From Spodoptera frugiperda (lineage: Eukaryota > Arthropoda > Insecta > Lepidoptera > Noctuidae): a DNA stretch of 64,000 bases. Location: assembly GCF_023101765.2 (NCBI RefSeq), contig NC_064217.1:6979788-7043787 (forward strand), in the 5' to 3' direction. The notes under the pieces were generated by a model. The model saw nothing but the letters and a program-made list of their open reading frames with translations, had not been told where the DNA came from and made no database searches. This document shows positions 11,095-22,512 of this stretch, in pieces (position 1 is the first letter of the stretch; every line of letters begins with the position of its first letter). A program made the position numbers and the translations under genes.

Positions 11095-11235
11095 GATTAA
11101 GGGGCAAACAAACAGACGGGTCATTTGATGGTAAGCCATCAACGCCGGTCTTGGACACCCGCAACACCAGAGGAGTCAAAAGTGCGTTGCCGGCCATTTT
11201 AAAAAGGAGTACGCTCTTTTCTTGAAAGTTTGAAA
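11095..11235 (-). repeat. Diverged relative of repeat family B
   Basis: On + it reads GGGGCAAACAAACAGACGGG, then GATGGTAAGCCATCAACGCC, then ACACCCGCAACACCAGAGG, the same order as the 3' end of family B in reverse. It continues with AAAAGTGCGTTGCCGGCC, also frequent in moth LINE-type tails. Confidence 0.6.
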
Positions 11236-11339
11236 TACCGCAGACAACAGCTCATTCCACAGTTTTGCTGTGCAACATTGTTAGCAACGCACCATCTAAA
11301 TGGGATTTTGCTCGAAAATATCTAAATTCACATATTCTA

Positions 11340-11430
11340 TTAACACATTGAACGCCGTGGTGGTCATCGGTGACCGACGTTAGCGGAGAATATGCCCTCA
11401 ACAGTTTTCTATTGGCAGTCAAAGACTTAA
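11340..11430 (+). mobile_element. TTAA-bounded 91-bp MITE, copy 1
   Basis: The element starts and ends with TTAA. Its imperfect terminal repeats read TTAACACATTGAACGCC on the left and TTAAGTCTTTGACTGCC on the right (inverted). The core contains GGTCATCGGTGACC. A second 91-bp copy, also TTAA to TTAA, lies inverted at 50399-50489. TTAA ends suggest cross-mobilisation by a piggyBac-type transposase (family knowledge). Confidence 0.75.
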
Positions 11431-12001
11431 TAAGGAAAGTTTATGAAAAAAGAAATATGCGATCAATTTCCATTACATAACAAATCAGATCGATGAAGTT
11501 TTAACCGTAATTACTTAAGATAAATGGCATTGATGCATTGTCGATTAAAAAATGATAATATTTATGATTGAGGCCTTTTGTAGATTTAAGCTTACAATTA
11601 CAATAATGACTAAACAGGATCTTTTATCAGGATTATACCTGCGTAAATTTTATTATCAAACCTGCAATCTTGATATAGGTACTACGTTTATATCAAAGTA
11701 ATATGACTTATTAGTCGAAATTACTAGAATAATTGTATGTCATTTAATATTTTATGATATAATTATGATACTTAGTATATGTGAAGGAATTTTATATAAA
11801 TATGACTTTGAACATAATAATATTATTATTCAAAATGTTGAGATTTAGTTTAATCCCAAATATATTTTTATAATTATATTGCGGTGGATAATAATTTTTA
11901 TTTCAATTGTCTTAAGGTTTCATTTTATTTTATTAAATGTCTGGTTTATTGCAATGGGGTAGATGACTAATTTTAATTTTATTATATTTTTAAATTTAAA
12001 A

Positions 12002-12130
12002 ACATTGCCCCACACTAGGATTTTATCCTGTGTCGTGTTGTCACCTAGACCCGAAACAACAATTTGTGGATCACACAGAGTAGATCCGTAGATCGAACTA
12101 ATCGTTGCGCGGCAGCCAGTTATGCAGTTT
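12002..12130 (-). mobile_element. tRNA-derived SINE (family A), copy 2, partial
   Basis: On + it reads ATTGCCCCACACTAGGATTT, then CCTGTGTCGTG, then AGACCCGAAACAACAATTTG and ends in a diverged tRNA-like head. The internal CACCCACG...CATGACAC stretch is shortened compared with 61986-62195. Confidence 0.8.
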
Positions 12131-12734
12131 AATGTTCGTCTTGTAGACTTCTCGTCTTACTTTAAAACATTAGACACGTATTTTTGGGTAATAATACTTT
12201 AGGTTCACTCATTATTACATGAGACCAATAACATAGCTGGTTTGCGGAGGATACAACTACCTATGAGTATTTTATTTATGAAATCTGTTCTTCAAATCGC
12301 AAATAAAGAAAGGAAAGAAACTACAATCGTTGATGTTAATCGTTTATATTTTTTGGGTTAAATTATAAATAAGTTACATGCTCATTTTGACGAATAAAAG
12401 TACAGCACAGTAGGTACTTACCTATTTAAAATTAAATTGAGGTACAATATACAACATAGAGAAATTGTACAAAACCAATAAAAAAGATTAGCAACACAAC
12501 ACGTACCAAGAATTGTTTACGATTAGTTTAATAAGTGCATTATTATCGCACATTATTAATCTATCTTCGCGCTTGACTGAAGTCACGTCGATTCATATCT
12601 TCCAGTCAATTGCTTCCGTCATAACAATGTGTATCACTATACTGTTTCTAGGTGGTTTTAATGGGTCAAAATGGTGGTAAGTATTTGCCTAGCGGGTTAC
12701 TGTACTAACTGAGTACTTAGTGTCTTACTCCTTT
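12131..12734. other. Intergenic stretch, nothing recognised
   Basis: AT-rich sequence with no exon, RNA gene or repeat recognised. Confidence 0.45.
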
Positions 12735-13215
12735 TTATTTTTTTTGAGGGGGAAAATCATCCAATGACTTTTCCCGCCTTGGGCTCGCAAGGCGAGAGGG
12801 AGTGTCAGACTCTTACTGGTTAGAAACCACTCCGTTCCTTCTCCTGCTTTTCGAGCCGGAGCTCCGGTAAACCCGCTAGGTAGTCCGCAGCTCCGGATCA
12901 GGCATCAGCCCTACTGGGCTCCATTTGTGGTGGTCTGATGGCTCTTTGAGGTGCGCGCGGTAAGGTAACACCCTCTTGCGGCGCAGATGGTGCACGATGC
13001 ATGAGGCCAAAGGCGGTTCTCCAGCTTCTTTGAGCGCTGCTGTCACACCTGTCCAAGATGTACGGACGAGTTTCTTTCATAAATTTCCTTCCTTTAATTA
13101 CGTGTAAGTTGCTGCCAAATGTGGCAGTCTATGCCAATGGGCATCCAGGAAAATCCTTCCTAGGACGTATCCTCGGTAGGATTTTGGTCCTGTGTGCCCA
13201 GGTTAGGTGGGTGTG
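12735..13215 (-). repeat. Interspersed repeat family C, copy 2 (longest)
   Basis: On + it reads GGGAAAATCATCCAATGAC, GGCGAGAGGGAGTGTCAGAC, TTCTCCTGCTTTTCGAGCCGG and GGTAGTCCGCAGCTCCGGA, then extends through a further GC-rich block with CATCAGCCCTACTGGGC. Reverse-complement copies are at 19036-19190 and 52555-52775. The extra 3' half (about 13080-13215) is not seen elsewhere in the window. A 60-codon ORF here is incidental. Confidence 0.7.
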
Positions 13216-14189
13216 TATTTATTTGACTTAGAGCTTGTATGTACCCGATAAAGTTGAGTACTTAGTAAGTAGTAACCTGCCCTAGCTTAACATGGGTGCA
13301 ATGGTGATATATTATGCATGTATTATATAAACCATTCTCTTGAACCACTGTATCTATAAAAAAAACCGCATCAAAATCCGTGGCGTAATTTAAAAGATTT
13401 AAGCATATAAAGGGACAGAGAAAGCGACTTTGTTTTATACTATGTACCTAGTGATTTGTTTGGTACATAGCTGCTATCCAGACACTGTAAAACTGTGTAT
13501 TGTAATGATGACGCATTAAATAATTAAGTAGCTGGTCTAATTAACTTATCTGAGTAAGGACAGAACACAATTGTTATCTACAACAATATATTTGAACCAA
13601 CACATGTACTAATTCTGTCTACGTTTCAATACGTTAGCCTTGAATATACAAGATTAACTATTATTATAATGAGATTAGAGATTAGATTTGATCAATAAAA
13701 CTAATCATTGAACTATTATTTTACATAGACTTGAGTTGAGTTATTTAATGAAATTATTTATATGATCTGAATTTATAGTTAGATCATATTTTGAATCAGT
13801 TTTAGTTATTTCTGATAGTAAATTTCGTTTAACCTAAATTTTCGCAACGTACGCATCGCACACTTCGTACGCATTCCGTATGACGTCATCAGCACGCATC
13901 GCATTGTAGCCATAGCTGATGATGCGGTCCGTATGATGCGGATCAGTAGACGCAGTTGTATTGGTTTCTATACAAGACAAACTAAAATCCGTTGCGTGTG
14001 GTGCGTACGATGCGGGCCTGAGGACGTTTACCATAAATGCGCACAATCCAAAAAGTCAACTTTGACAGTTGTCATATAGTGAGAGGTAAATAAGATCGTT
14101 TGCTGCTTATTTTATTGTGACCGATTCCTAAGTCATATCGAGTAAATATAATTAGAGTTGGCAATTACTAGATTAGAATATAATAATAT
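13216..14189. other. Intergenic stretch with a GC-richer palindromic block
   Basis: Mostly unrecognised. At 13835-14050 a GC-richer block is dense in short inverted words such as CGTACGCAT, GATGCGG and TATGACGTCATCAGC. It may be an old MITE, but no clean terminal repeat is visible. Confidence 0.4.
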
Positions 14190-14305
14190 ACCCAATTGCC
14201 CCCTTCCCAATCCCCGATTCCCCAACAACCCTTAAATTCCTCTGTTGTTTCAAGTATCCATGGACGGCGGCGATTGCTTCCTATCAGGTGATATGTTTCA
14301 TAAAT
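14190..14305 (+). repeat. Interspersed repeat family B, copy 4 (partial)
   Basis: It carries CCCCTTCCCAATCCCCGATTCC and then CCATGGACGGCGGCGATTGC with CAGGTGAT at the end. The head and the middle are missing. Confidence 0.7.
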
Positions 14306-14826
14306 AAAACTCAAGAACTTCCAAAATAGCATGAGACTGCGTAGAGCATTGACGAATCAATGACATCAAGACAAAAAGGTTTTTGAAAGATCCACACCAT
14401 TATACACAATATCAAAAATCGATCTTATATTAAATTAAACCAAACAAAATATGATTTAATACAAATATTCAAAATCTATTAAAATAACCGATTTTTAAGT
14501 ATATTCATTACGATAGATCTGAAAACGGACAACTGACACGTAACATCACTATAGTAACCAACCTAAAGGTTTGAAATTGTAATGGCGGGTTCTTTGAATA
14601 ATCCGTCTATATAAATGCATTTCTATACAATAAAGATAAATTTGATGCTTATAAATGATACCCTTTATGATAGTGTATGAGTAACGAAGTAATAAATTAT
14701 TATATTATGAATTAGATTTTTAACTTTTACGTTGACGTTCCAGGACGTTTATATTATAACAACTTATGGCAGCATATTACAAAATAAAATTGTAATCAAT
14801 GGAATGATGGTAAAAATCCATCATTT

Positions 14827-14846
14827 TAGTAGTAGTAGTAGTAGTA
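14827..14846 (+). repeat. (AGT)n microsatellite
   Basis: About six uninterrupted AGT triplets. Confidence 0.95.
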
Positions 14847-15720
14847 AAGTACCTATCTTATTTTTAGTTCGAGAGGACAGATCTATCCTGGTGTGGAGTA
14901 AAGTTAAATTGATCTATAACAATTTTTGGTCCATTATTTCAATGGAAAATTATTTCAATTTCTTTTGGTTTTGTTGGTTAATATATGTAGTAAATAACTA
15001 TAAATTAAGTTAAAGCACAAGATTTGCTTTGTACAAATGAGAACATAGGTCATGTATTTGTTACACACGGCACCTCCTGGTACAGGCATCCATATGCTTA
15101 AAATAAAAGGAGACTACCAACTGTATAACATGTATAATCATGTAATAATGAAATAAAACATTTCTGATAATGATTAGATTTTTAAACTGACATGGTCACT
15201 AGTAATATCATTAGAACTTAAAACGATCGATAATTACCATCATTCATTTTTCCGCCATCATCAGTTCATCCGTGATCATGGCGCTTGCAACAGTCCCGAA
15301 ATATCGGAAACTCACAAAAACTAATAAACATGGTAAATATTCCGTTTTAAGTTCTAATGATATGATTTGATTCTTTGTTAATACAGTCGACCCACTCCAT
15401 ACATAGCAACAAGGTAGAGTTTTCATTGTACAACCAATTTTACAATCATAACTTTACACCAAAAATTCACGTAAAATATCATCTAAAGAATTTTAGTACC
15501 AAGACTAGTTGCTGTCCAGGAACTAATTACTTAACTCTATACGCTTCTCGGGTGACCTAAATTACGTGGAGACTAAGTGTTTATTATATCACACGGACAG
15601 TATTAACATGGCGTCTGCCAGTAATTGAATCTGTAATGAAACTACATTATATTCCCTATATACACGTATATTATAACCCACACACGATATCATCTTGTAT
15701 GATGATAACGTTGTATTAGT
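14847..15720. other. Intergenic stretch, nothing recognised
   Basis: AT-rich; the open frames present are short and unrecognised. Confidence 0.45.
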
Positions 15721-16047
15721 GTAAACGTGATTTGCCACCAGAGATGTGCTATGTAGCTAGGCTACGAAGATGTGATAGCTAAGCTGTGAAACTGTCATCG
15801 TTTCCACTGGTACCAAGCTATGTAGCTGTGCGAGGAAGATGCGCTGTTCGAGTATATGTGACAATAGTAGTGAAGCCATCCATAGCACGCATCCAAAGCA
15901 TGCATCTTTCCATAAATAAAAAAACATAGCTTAGCTGTATTCGTTTCCACCAGTGCTAAGCTATGTGTACCAATGATTATGATTGGTGGAAGCAAAACGC
16001 ATTCACAGCAACGTAGCGTAGCACATCTCTGGTGGAAAAGCACCCTG
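15721..16047. mobile_element. hAT-like MITE, about 320 bp
   Basis: The left end has CCACCAGAGATGTGCTATG. The right end is its near-perfect inverse and closes in CCCTG, so that end reads CAGGGTGCTTTTCCACCAG outwards-in; CAGGG-type tips are usual for hAT elements. Internal shorter repeats of TTTCCACTGG/CACCAGTGC plus AAGCTATG suggest subterminal motif repeats. There are no transposase remnants. The exact left boundary and 8-bp duplication are not resolved. Confidence 0.65.
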
Positions 16048-16727
16048 AGTATGATGTTCGGTCGGATGTCGGATTCGGTCATATCATAAAAAGCACAATT
16101 AATGTTTCTATAACATGATAAAAGAATGTAAATTAACATAGATATGCAATACGATCGTGTATTCTAGGTGAAAAAATGTTCCTCTTAATTTAAACGACTT
16201 ATTCAATTTATCTAAAGACGTATTTTCTATTTTTTTTAGGTATTACTCGAAATCTGGAATGGTGTCTTTACTTTTACTATGTCTCGTACTTGCTGTGGTA
16301 GATTTACGAATTACGACTTATTATAGAAATAAAAGTAGTGGAGTATGATTAAAAATGTCATAATATCTTCATCTAACAATGGTTTGTAGATCATAGGTGT
16401 AGACCGATCATAGGTGCTTAAATGTATATGCTTTCAATTCCGGTCAGTATTTAAAACTGGTATTAAACCGACACTGGTGACACTGACCATCGAGAGTCCA
16501 TTTAACTAGTTAGGATATCAACAGGAGAAACAAACTTACAAAATACAGTATTCCTTGGTAACAATACTAAAATCTCTAGGAACATTTATATCATAGGACA
16601 AACTATTATATATTAATAATACATTATAATCCTAGTTAATATTATTATTAATATAACATAGAATTAAATAAATTATAATAATATTTACATAAGCATACTG
16701 GTTAATATAATGTTCGCTCTTTAAATT

Positions 16728-16890
16728 CGTTGCCCCCGCACTAGGATTTTCTCCTGTATCGAGGGTGCGTTGATTAACATACAATTTTTTATACGTGTAC
16801 ACATGACGTCCAGACCAGAAATAATAATTTGTTCCATACGGAAATCAATCCAGCTGCACGTCGCGCGCAGTCATATTAGTTTAATCGTCC
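16728..16890 (-). mobile_element. tRNA-derived SINE (family A), copy 3, diverged
   Basis: GCCCCCGCACTAGGATTTTCTC, GGGTGCGTTGATTAACATAC, CATGACGTCCAGACCAGAAA and ATAATTTGTTCCATACGG follow the family order with many substitutions. It lies just past the stop of the 16928-20604 gene and could fall within its 3' UTR. Confidence 0.65.
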
Positions 16891-16927
16891 ACATTCATTA
16901 GATACTGCTTAAACACAGACCTATAAT

Positions 16928-19900
16928 TCACTGACAATCTCTATTCAAAATTTTATAAATCAACCTGAACACTGTGAGCAAAGGGTTAAAGAGCACAATG
17001 GAGGTGACGATGCTAGTGAAGGCAATAAAACCGTTAGTGACTCGTTCGTTCATCCAGTCTCTGAAGCCTTCTTTGTTGAATCCGTGGCAGACAGCAGCTG
17101 TGGAGCAGACATAGCAAGCCATCCCGATTAGGACGTGTACCAGCTTGTTAATCTTGACTGGATAGAACCTTCGCATTGGATGAGCCAATAGAGTTAGTAG
17201 TCCAGTCAGCATCGTCACTGGGGTTATGGTGAGGCACACCAGACCTGGAAATGTTAAAGTAGAGTTTAAGTGTGGGTGTTATAGACTATTTTACAATGAT
17301 CAAATTGTGGGAAGCATTATTTGTTGTTATGTCGATAAATAAATGATAGTTTCTTGATGGTCGATAGGCCAAAGGCTGGTCGTTTGAAGCTTGTTTTAAG
17401 AGTAAAGAAGTAAGTGCAAAGGAAAAGTTAATCCGAATACAATTATTAGGTTTTATATTGAAAAAACCCAATATTTGTGCTATTTAATACAGATAAGATC
17501 CTAAGTATCGCATATCGCAGCTTAAAAAATAATTGCATAACAAGTGACATAACTTTATCAGAATTATATAACGTGTTGAATATTTATCTGTCTCAGCAAT
17601 GACAAATACTTGCTACGTACCTATAGATAGGAATCATTCGTAAGATATTAGCAACACAAATTACGTTAATTTAATCGCTGTTGGAGCAGTAATAAAAAAC
17701 AAAGTATTATTACAGTACTTATTGACTTTCAAAATTGACGATAACAGATCAAGGATTCATAACATATTTATAGTTGTCTTTAATGTTATGAATGCACTTA
17801 TTCACCTCTATTCAGGTACTTTTTTTACAGAGTCAAGAGAACTTAAGTAGTATAGCATTAACTAACATGACTCTTCATCATTAGCAGCGTGCGCAGACGC
17901 GGCGACGACGTCGCGCGGTCTACTGTAGGCGGCGCGACGTCGCCACGTCCCTCTCTGACTCGAAACTAGTAGAGCTTTTCTCCATTAATATACGTGAGTA
18001 AACCGTGATTTTTAGTTAATTTAATATGTCTTACGATAGTTATTATAAAAAATATAGTACAGAATTGACTCAGAAATTAATTCTGCCCAAAAATTGAGAT
18101 CTGTTTCTTCATATTACGTCCATGTAACATAATCAGAGGGTCTCATAACTGATTGATCGTGGACTTTCCATACAACGTTTATAACCTGACCTACACTACA
18201 AAGGCATGAAATAAATATTAGCATGTCATATCAATTACCTAGTCGTCCATGTGGAGTTTGAAAGTGCTTTTTCTTCGAGGACATGATGATCACGCTGCCA
18301 GCGACTCCCATAACATAGGCGGCCAAATGTAGGACCCAATGTGCTCGTATCTTGTTGGTCTTCCTGAGTGGTGAAGACCAGGTGTTGTAAGGACATAAGC
18401 TGAGCAGCGCTTGTGATGCCAGAACTTGGTACTGGAATGAGAAATGTGGATTTGTTAATAGATATAGTACTTATATAGAAAGTATGCTTTTACGTGGGAG
18501 ACCCACGATTTGGCACGAATGGGTTGGCTAGACCTGAGTGATTCTATGGCCTCACAAAACTGGCGTGTGAGTGAGGTTACTGGAGGCCGGCTGTGTACTT
18601 ATAACTCTTCTACTCTGCTCTTTTATCGCACTGTGTCATAAAAAGTCGGTAGATGTTGTATTTTTTTATGTCAGTAGGGTGAAGATATGGTTTTTCGATT
18701 CTAATACTCATCTTTGGAGTATGTATATCAAAAAGTATTCAATATTTGATTAACAAGTGGACTAAAAGAAGATAGATTAATAAAATGCAAGCAATTGCTC
18801 ATTAAATAACGACATTGTGATTAAAACGCAATAAGCTTTTATCGTATCACAATTGGGATTAATCTGGTTTAAGATATAGGTAATCACATTTTAATACAAG
18901 AGCTAATGTAAACCTTAAATATTAAGAAGATAATTCATAAATTGTTGTTTATTATAATGCATATTGCAACAAATGCCTCGTGAGTCGAGTGGTTGCAAAC
19001 GTGACGGCAAATCTGCAAGTTAGGGGGTCTTGATTCGACCCGGAGCTGCGGACTGCTTAGCGGGTTACCGGGACTCCGGCTCGAAAAGCAGAAGTAGGAA
19101 CGGGGTGGTTTTTAATCAGTAAGAGTCTGACACTCCCTCTCGCCTCGCCCAAGGCGCCGTCTTTAGATGATTATCCCCCTTAAAAAAGAGGGGTCTCGAT
19201 TATTGGGTGTTTTTTCGGTATTTTGGAAAATCTTCAGTGGAACGCACGAAGACACGAAGTTTGGCCGGTGTATGGCAATAAGCTCGCCTCCAAAGCATGT
19301 GTTACTTTGTCTTCTCTTTCGCCGATTAAAAGACGTGATATGATGTGTTTATAAGCTGATAATGTACATTGTTGGTGATGACTTAGGTTTTCTTCTAACA
19401 TAATAGCCACGTGTTGAGTAATATAGGTATATAGATAGATAAGTATTATCAAAAGTCATCACTGAACATTGGAATCAATTATGTATTAGGTACCTAATAG
19501 ATAGAATGCTATACAAGTCCACATTTTGACGTTGTAATACAGACAAATTACTTAGAATTGATTATTAATTATACAATAATCCGTTTGTGAATCATATTAT
19601 TTACAGATGCCTTATTACATATCTATTAGAGTGCGTAATAACCATGAAGCAAGTACAAAGATGAGATGCCATAATGTGATTGTCGACTGCGACAGAACAA
19701 ATGGGCCCTGCCCAATGATATTATCAGTAAAAAGGTGTAGATAGGTTTCAAGAAGACTCAGAAAGTGGCACATTAAAATGTGGACAATTATTATTAGCAA
19801 CGTGTCTGTAGTATGGGACTGCATGTTCCGCGTTCTCCGTAAAGCGTCACGCATTATGTTAAAGGGAAATCCAGTTATGACATCTCCTCTTTGAATATGC

Positions 19901-20604
19901 TTCATGCTAATATCATAATTACGTACAAAGTGTGTGTTTATGTACATAACATAAACACATATTTAGTGATGACATGATTTAGATGGATATCGCTTTTCAT
20001 TAACGATATTTTCAGAATTCAATGCATTTTTTAATCAGTGTGATAAAGTATTGACTGTGGAACAACATGTTTGTTAAACACGTAACGTGTTTGATAATAA
20101 AATTCCAAAAGCGGTCACTGTTATTTATTACTAGTTTGAGTTGTAATATATGTAGCATATAGATTGTAAATTAACGTCAATAATTTTCTGTGACCACGAC
20201 AAATGGCCCAAAATATCACAAATAAACACTTAAAAGAAATTATTGTATGTTTATAATGTAGAGAATATTGTTTTATTAACCAAAGATACATTTAGTTTTT
20301 ATACAGAAACGATGCCTAGTGCAAACTGTACTGTACTGTACCGTATATATACAGTTTATTATTTATGCGTGAACGATCAAATTTATTTGACGTAAAAATT
20401 ATAACAGTAAAAGCTTACCGCTGGTACACAGATCAGGATATGATGCATTATAGCCTCCGAGTCTGCTTCATCAGTCTGGAAATTCTGGAGCACTGCATAC
20501 AGCATAGGCACACCCATCATGATTCCTACCAACATATGCACAAACACGTTGAAAGAAAATAATATAGTTTTCAAGATATCATTCTCTTCTGTTATAGCCG
20601 GCAT
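16928..20604 (-). CDS. CYB561D2-like transmembrane reductase (three exons)
   Basis: The exons on the - strand are 20604-20419, 18431-18239 and 17244-16928, giving 231 residues. Splice sites are CCAGCG|GTAAGC, TTCCAG|TACCAA, CTAG|GTAATT and TTCCAG|GTCTGG, with phases 0 and 1. The four haem-ligand histidines are H55 (MHHIL), H93 (RAHWVL), H123 (TPHGRL) and H163 (LVHVLIG). Six helices are expected, at about residues 15-40, 54-72, 92-112, 123-147, 161-181 and 194-221. The N-terminus is shorter than in the 8281-10309 paralogue and the C-terminal tail is longer. Exon 2 is exactly 193 bp in both. The predicted role is ascorbate-linked transmembrane electron transfer. Intron 1 carries a nested SINE pair and a first-exon-like ORF; intron 2 carries a family E repeat. 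The ATG at 20604 is the plausible start. Confidence 0.9.
17870..18055 (+). repeat. Interspersed repeat family E, copy 2 (in intron 2)
   Basis: It is collinear with 1077-1250. The GC core is larger here and nearly self-complementary: GCGACGACGTCGCGC, then GGCGGCGCGACGTCGCC. It sits antisense within intron 2 of the 16928-20604 gene. Confidence 0.75.
18966..19270 (+). mobile_element. tRNA-derived SINE (family D), split by an insertion
   Basis: The tRNA-like head GCCTCGTGAGTCGAGTGGTTGC lies at 18975-18996. The body resumes after 19190 with GGGTCTCGATTATTGGGTG, a TTTTTCGG block and TTCAGTGG. The same order occurs uninterrupted at 27978-28200 (+) and 41085-41355 (-). The gap is filled by a family C repeat. 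Confidence 0.75.
19036..19190 (+). mobile_element. Family C repeat inserted in SINE D, with 11-bp target duplication
   Basis: GGAGCTGCGGACTGCTTAGC, CCGGCTCGAAAAGCAGAAG and CACTCCCTCTCGCCTCGCCC are the reverse complement of 12735-13215. It is flanked by GGGTCTTGATT (19025-19035) and GGGTCTCGATT (19191-19201), ten of eleven bases identical. An A-rich tail sits at the right. This supports a target-primed retrotransposition mechanism. Confidence 0.75.
19615..19947 (-). other. 110-codon ORF in intron 1, weakly b561 first-exon-like
   Basis: The frame has a basic/polar N-terminus, a helix with IIIVHILMC, and then a second hydrophobic run with TLWHLIFVLA. WH followed by an aliphatic run resembles the first haem-ligand region of b561 proteins. 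No phase-0 donor lies seven codons after the His as in the true exons, and similar-length ORFs occur here by chance. It lies in sense within intron 1 of the 16928-20604 gene. It is probably a decayed first exon or chance. Confidence 0.2.
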
Positions 20605-22354
20605 TTTGACTTAATTTCACTTCTAACACTCATGTAATTGTCTGTCTGTTCATATAAACACGCAGTTGTAAATTCACAGCCATCGTTTTTCCGACACGCA
20701 CTTTCCTCGGACCCACTGATTTGTCAATAAAGTTATTTATAGATAAAATGGTGATACTAATGAAAAGATAATATTTCTTTTTATCAGTTCATGCTTCATG
20801 ATTAGGTCCGTTATATACATGAGATAGTAGTTTGACAAACATTTTCGAGTTTTTGTGCATGAAATAATCGCAGTTAAAGCTTTAATCAGTTTAAGGTTAA
20901 CATGAAAAATGTTGGGTAGGTACAAGTTTAGTTCCTGGTTTATTAAAGATAATATAATATAATTACTCGTATATTACGAAGATAATTGAAGTAATCTACA
21001 ATACTAGATTAGATATTAATTTGTTTTTGTAAATAGTCTGATGATTACTCGTCGCGTCATCTGATGATTTAATCACCCAAAATTATGCGTCTGTGGTTTG
21101 GTAATATGTAATATTATGTAAAGGTTTAGGTATATTAACCTTAATACAATACAAAAACTCTTTACTGTATACCATAAATATAACTTCAGAAATGGATAAT
21201 CTTAGGTACAATTAATTTACTACTAAACTACTAAAATTCTTTGCTGCAAAAAATAACTTGTGAACTTCTGTTGTCCCAAAATGTTCACCACTTAGTTTAC
21301 CAATAGGTGAAAAACAAAAAGAAAACCATTATAAACTGAAAATTCGTTTTCTTTTTAACAAACTTAAGCGGTTAAAAATCGCAATTTTCAACAGTCCGGT
21401 CGCTATCTTCAAGTCGCATGGGACATGTTGCCTTATTTTCCTCTCAAATCAGCGAACACGATGATTCATAAGTAAACATACATAAGTCCAGAGTGGACAA
21501 TGATGTAGAACTCTTTATAGGGTATTACCCCAAGACCGTTAGCATATTCGAGTGTTTGGGAATCGATCAAATTGTATATAACCCTCAATTAATATCAGTC
21601 ATGTTGAGTGAGGTTTGAAAGGTTCATTGAAATGCAGGTCAAGTGTGGTTTGCATATTTAACGCTCACTGTTTTGGTTCTAAGTAATGGAGTTTAAGCCT
21701 CTTAGAGTGTGCTGATGGGGTAACTGATAAGATGTAGCGATAATCGTAGGGGTGCTTAATTTTCTGTCCCGATTTTAATGAAACTTTCGAGTTGGGTTTT
21801 AGGGAACATTATTGGAGTGTAGGAGTAGATTTTGGTTTATTTTAAACTACTCCATTTACTGCATCATTTACATTTATTGCATTTTAAGATTCGTTATTAG
21901 AATCTACGACAGGATCGTAATATAACTATTTTTATGGATTTGAGTTATGGGTGGAGTACATTTACTACTTTCATAAACAATTAAAAGTAGGTACTTGCAA
22001 TTTCATATTATTCTTAGTATCTTCATCTCCGCTCCCGCTCCCTCTTCGCTCTTAGATCAGCTGAGTGCCTGAAATTGAGAGTCATTAGAAGGGTATAGGT
22101 CTTATTGGCAATGGAAATGTATGGGCATTTCTGTATTAGGTTTGTGCTGTATCGGCAATAATTTATTTGTTTCAACTAGAGTTGAATTATCTTGGTTCAG
22201 TAATTTAAATGCGTTAATTATGTTAATCAAGTATTAGTGGACACAATTCAGTGCTATTTGATGTTCGATTGTATCGAATCAAAATATAAGGTACTCATTG
22301 AAAAATACAAATAACAGTGTTGTAGTCCAATATGAACGACTGCAACTAGAAATG
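20605..22354. other. Upstream flank of the b561 cluster, nothing recognised
   Basis: AT-rich sequence. It contains the presumed promoter of the 16928-20604 gene, but no core promoter motif is convincing. Confidence 0.4.
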
Positions 22355-22512
22355 CAAACGGTTAGCTTGGTGGCTAAGCAACTGGCTGCCGTGCAACATG
22401 TCGTGCGTTCGATTCCCGCACCGCACAACTCTCTGTGTGATCTGCGGTTTGTTGTTTCGGGTCTGGGTGAAGTGACACAGAAGAAAATACTAATGTGGGG
22501 CAACGTTTTTAA
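22355..22512 (+). mobile_element. tRNA-derived SINE (family A), copy 4
   Basis: The A box lies in GCTTGGTGGCTAAGCAACTGG and the B box in GTTCGATTCCCGC. The body TCTGTGTGATCTGCGG...GGGTCTGGGTGAAG is followed by AATGTGGGGCAACG and a T-rich end. The internal block of about 35 bp with CACCCACG is deleted. Confidence 0.85.

Noticed and set aside
12898..13080. 60-codon - strand ORF
   Set aside because: It lies within a family C repeat copy and has no protein motif.
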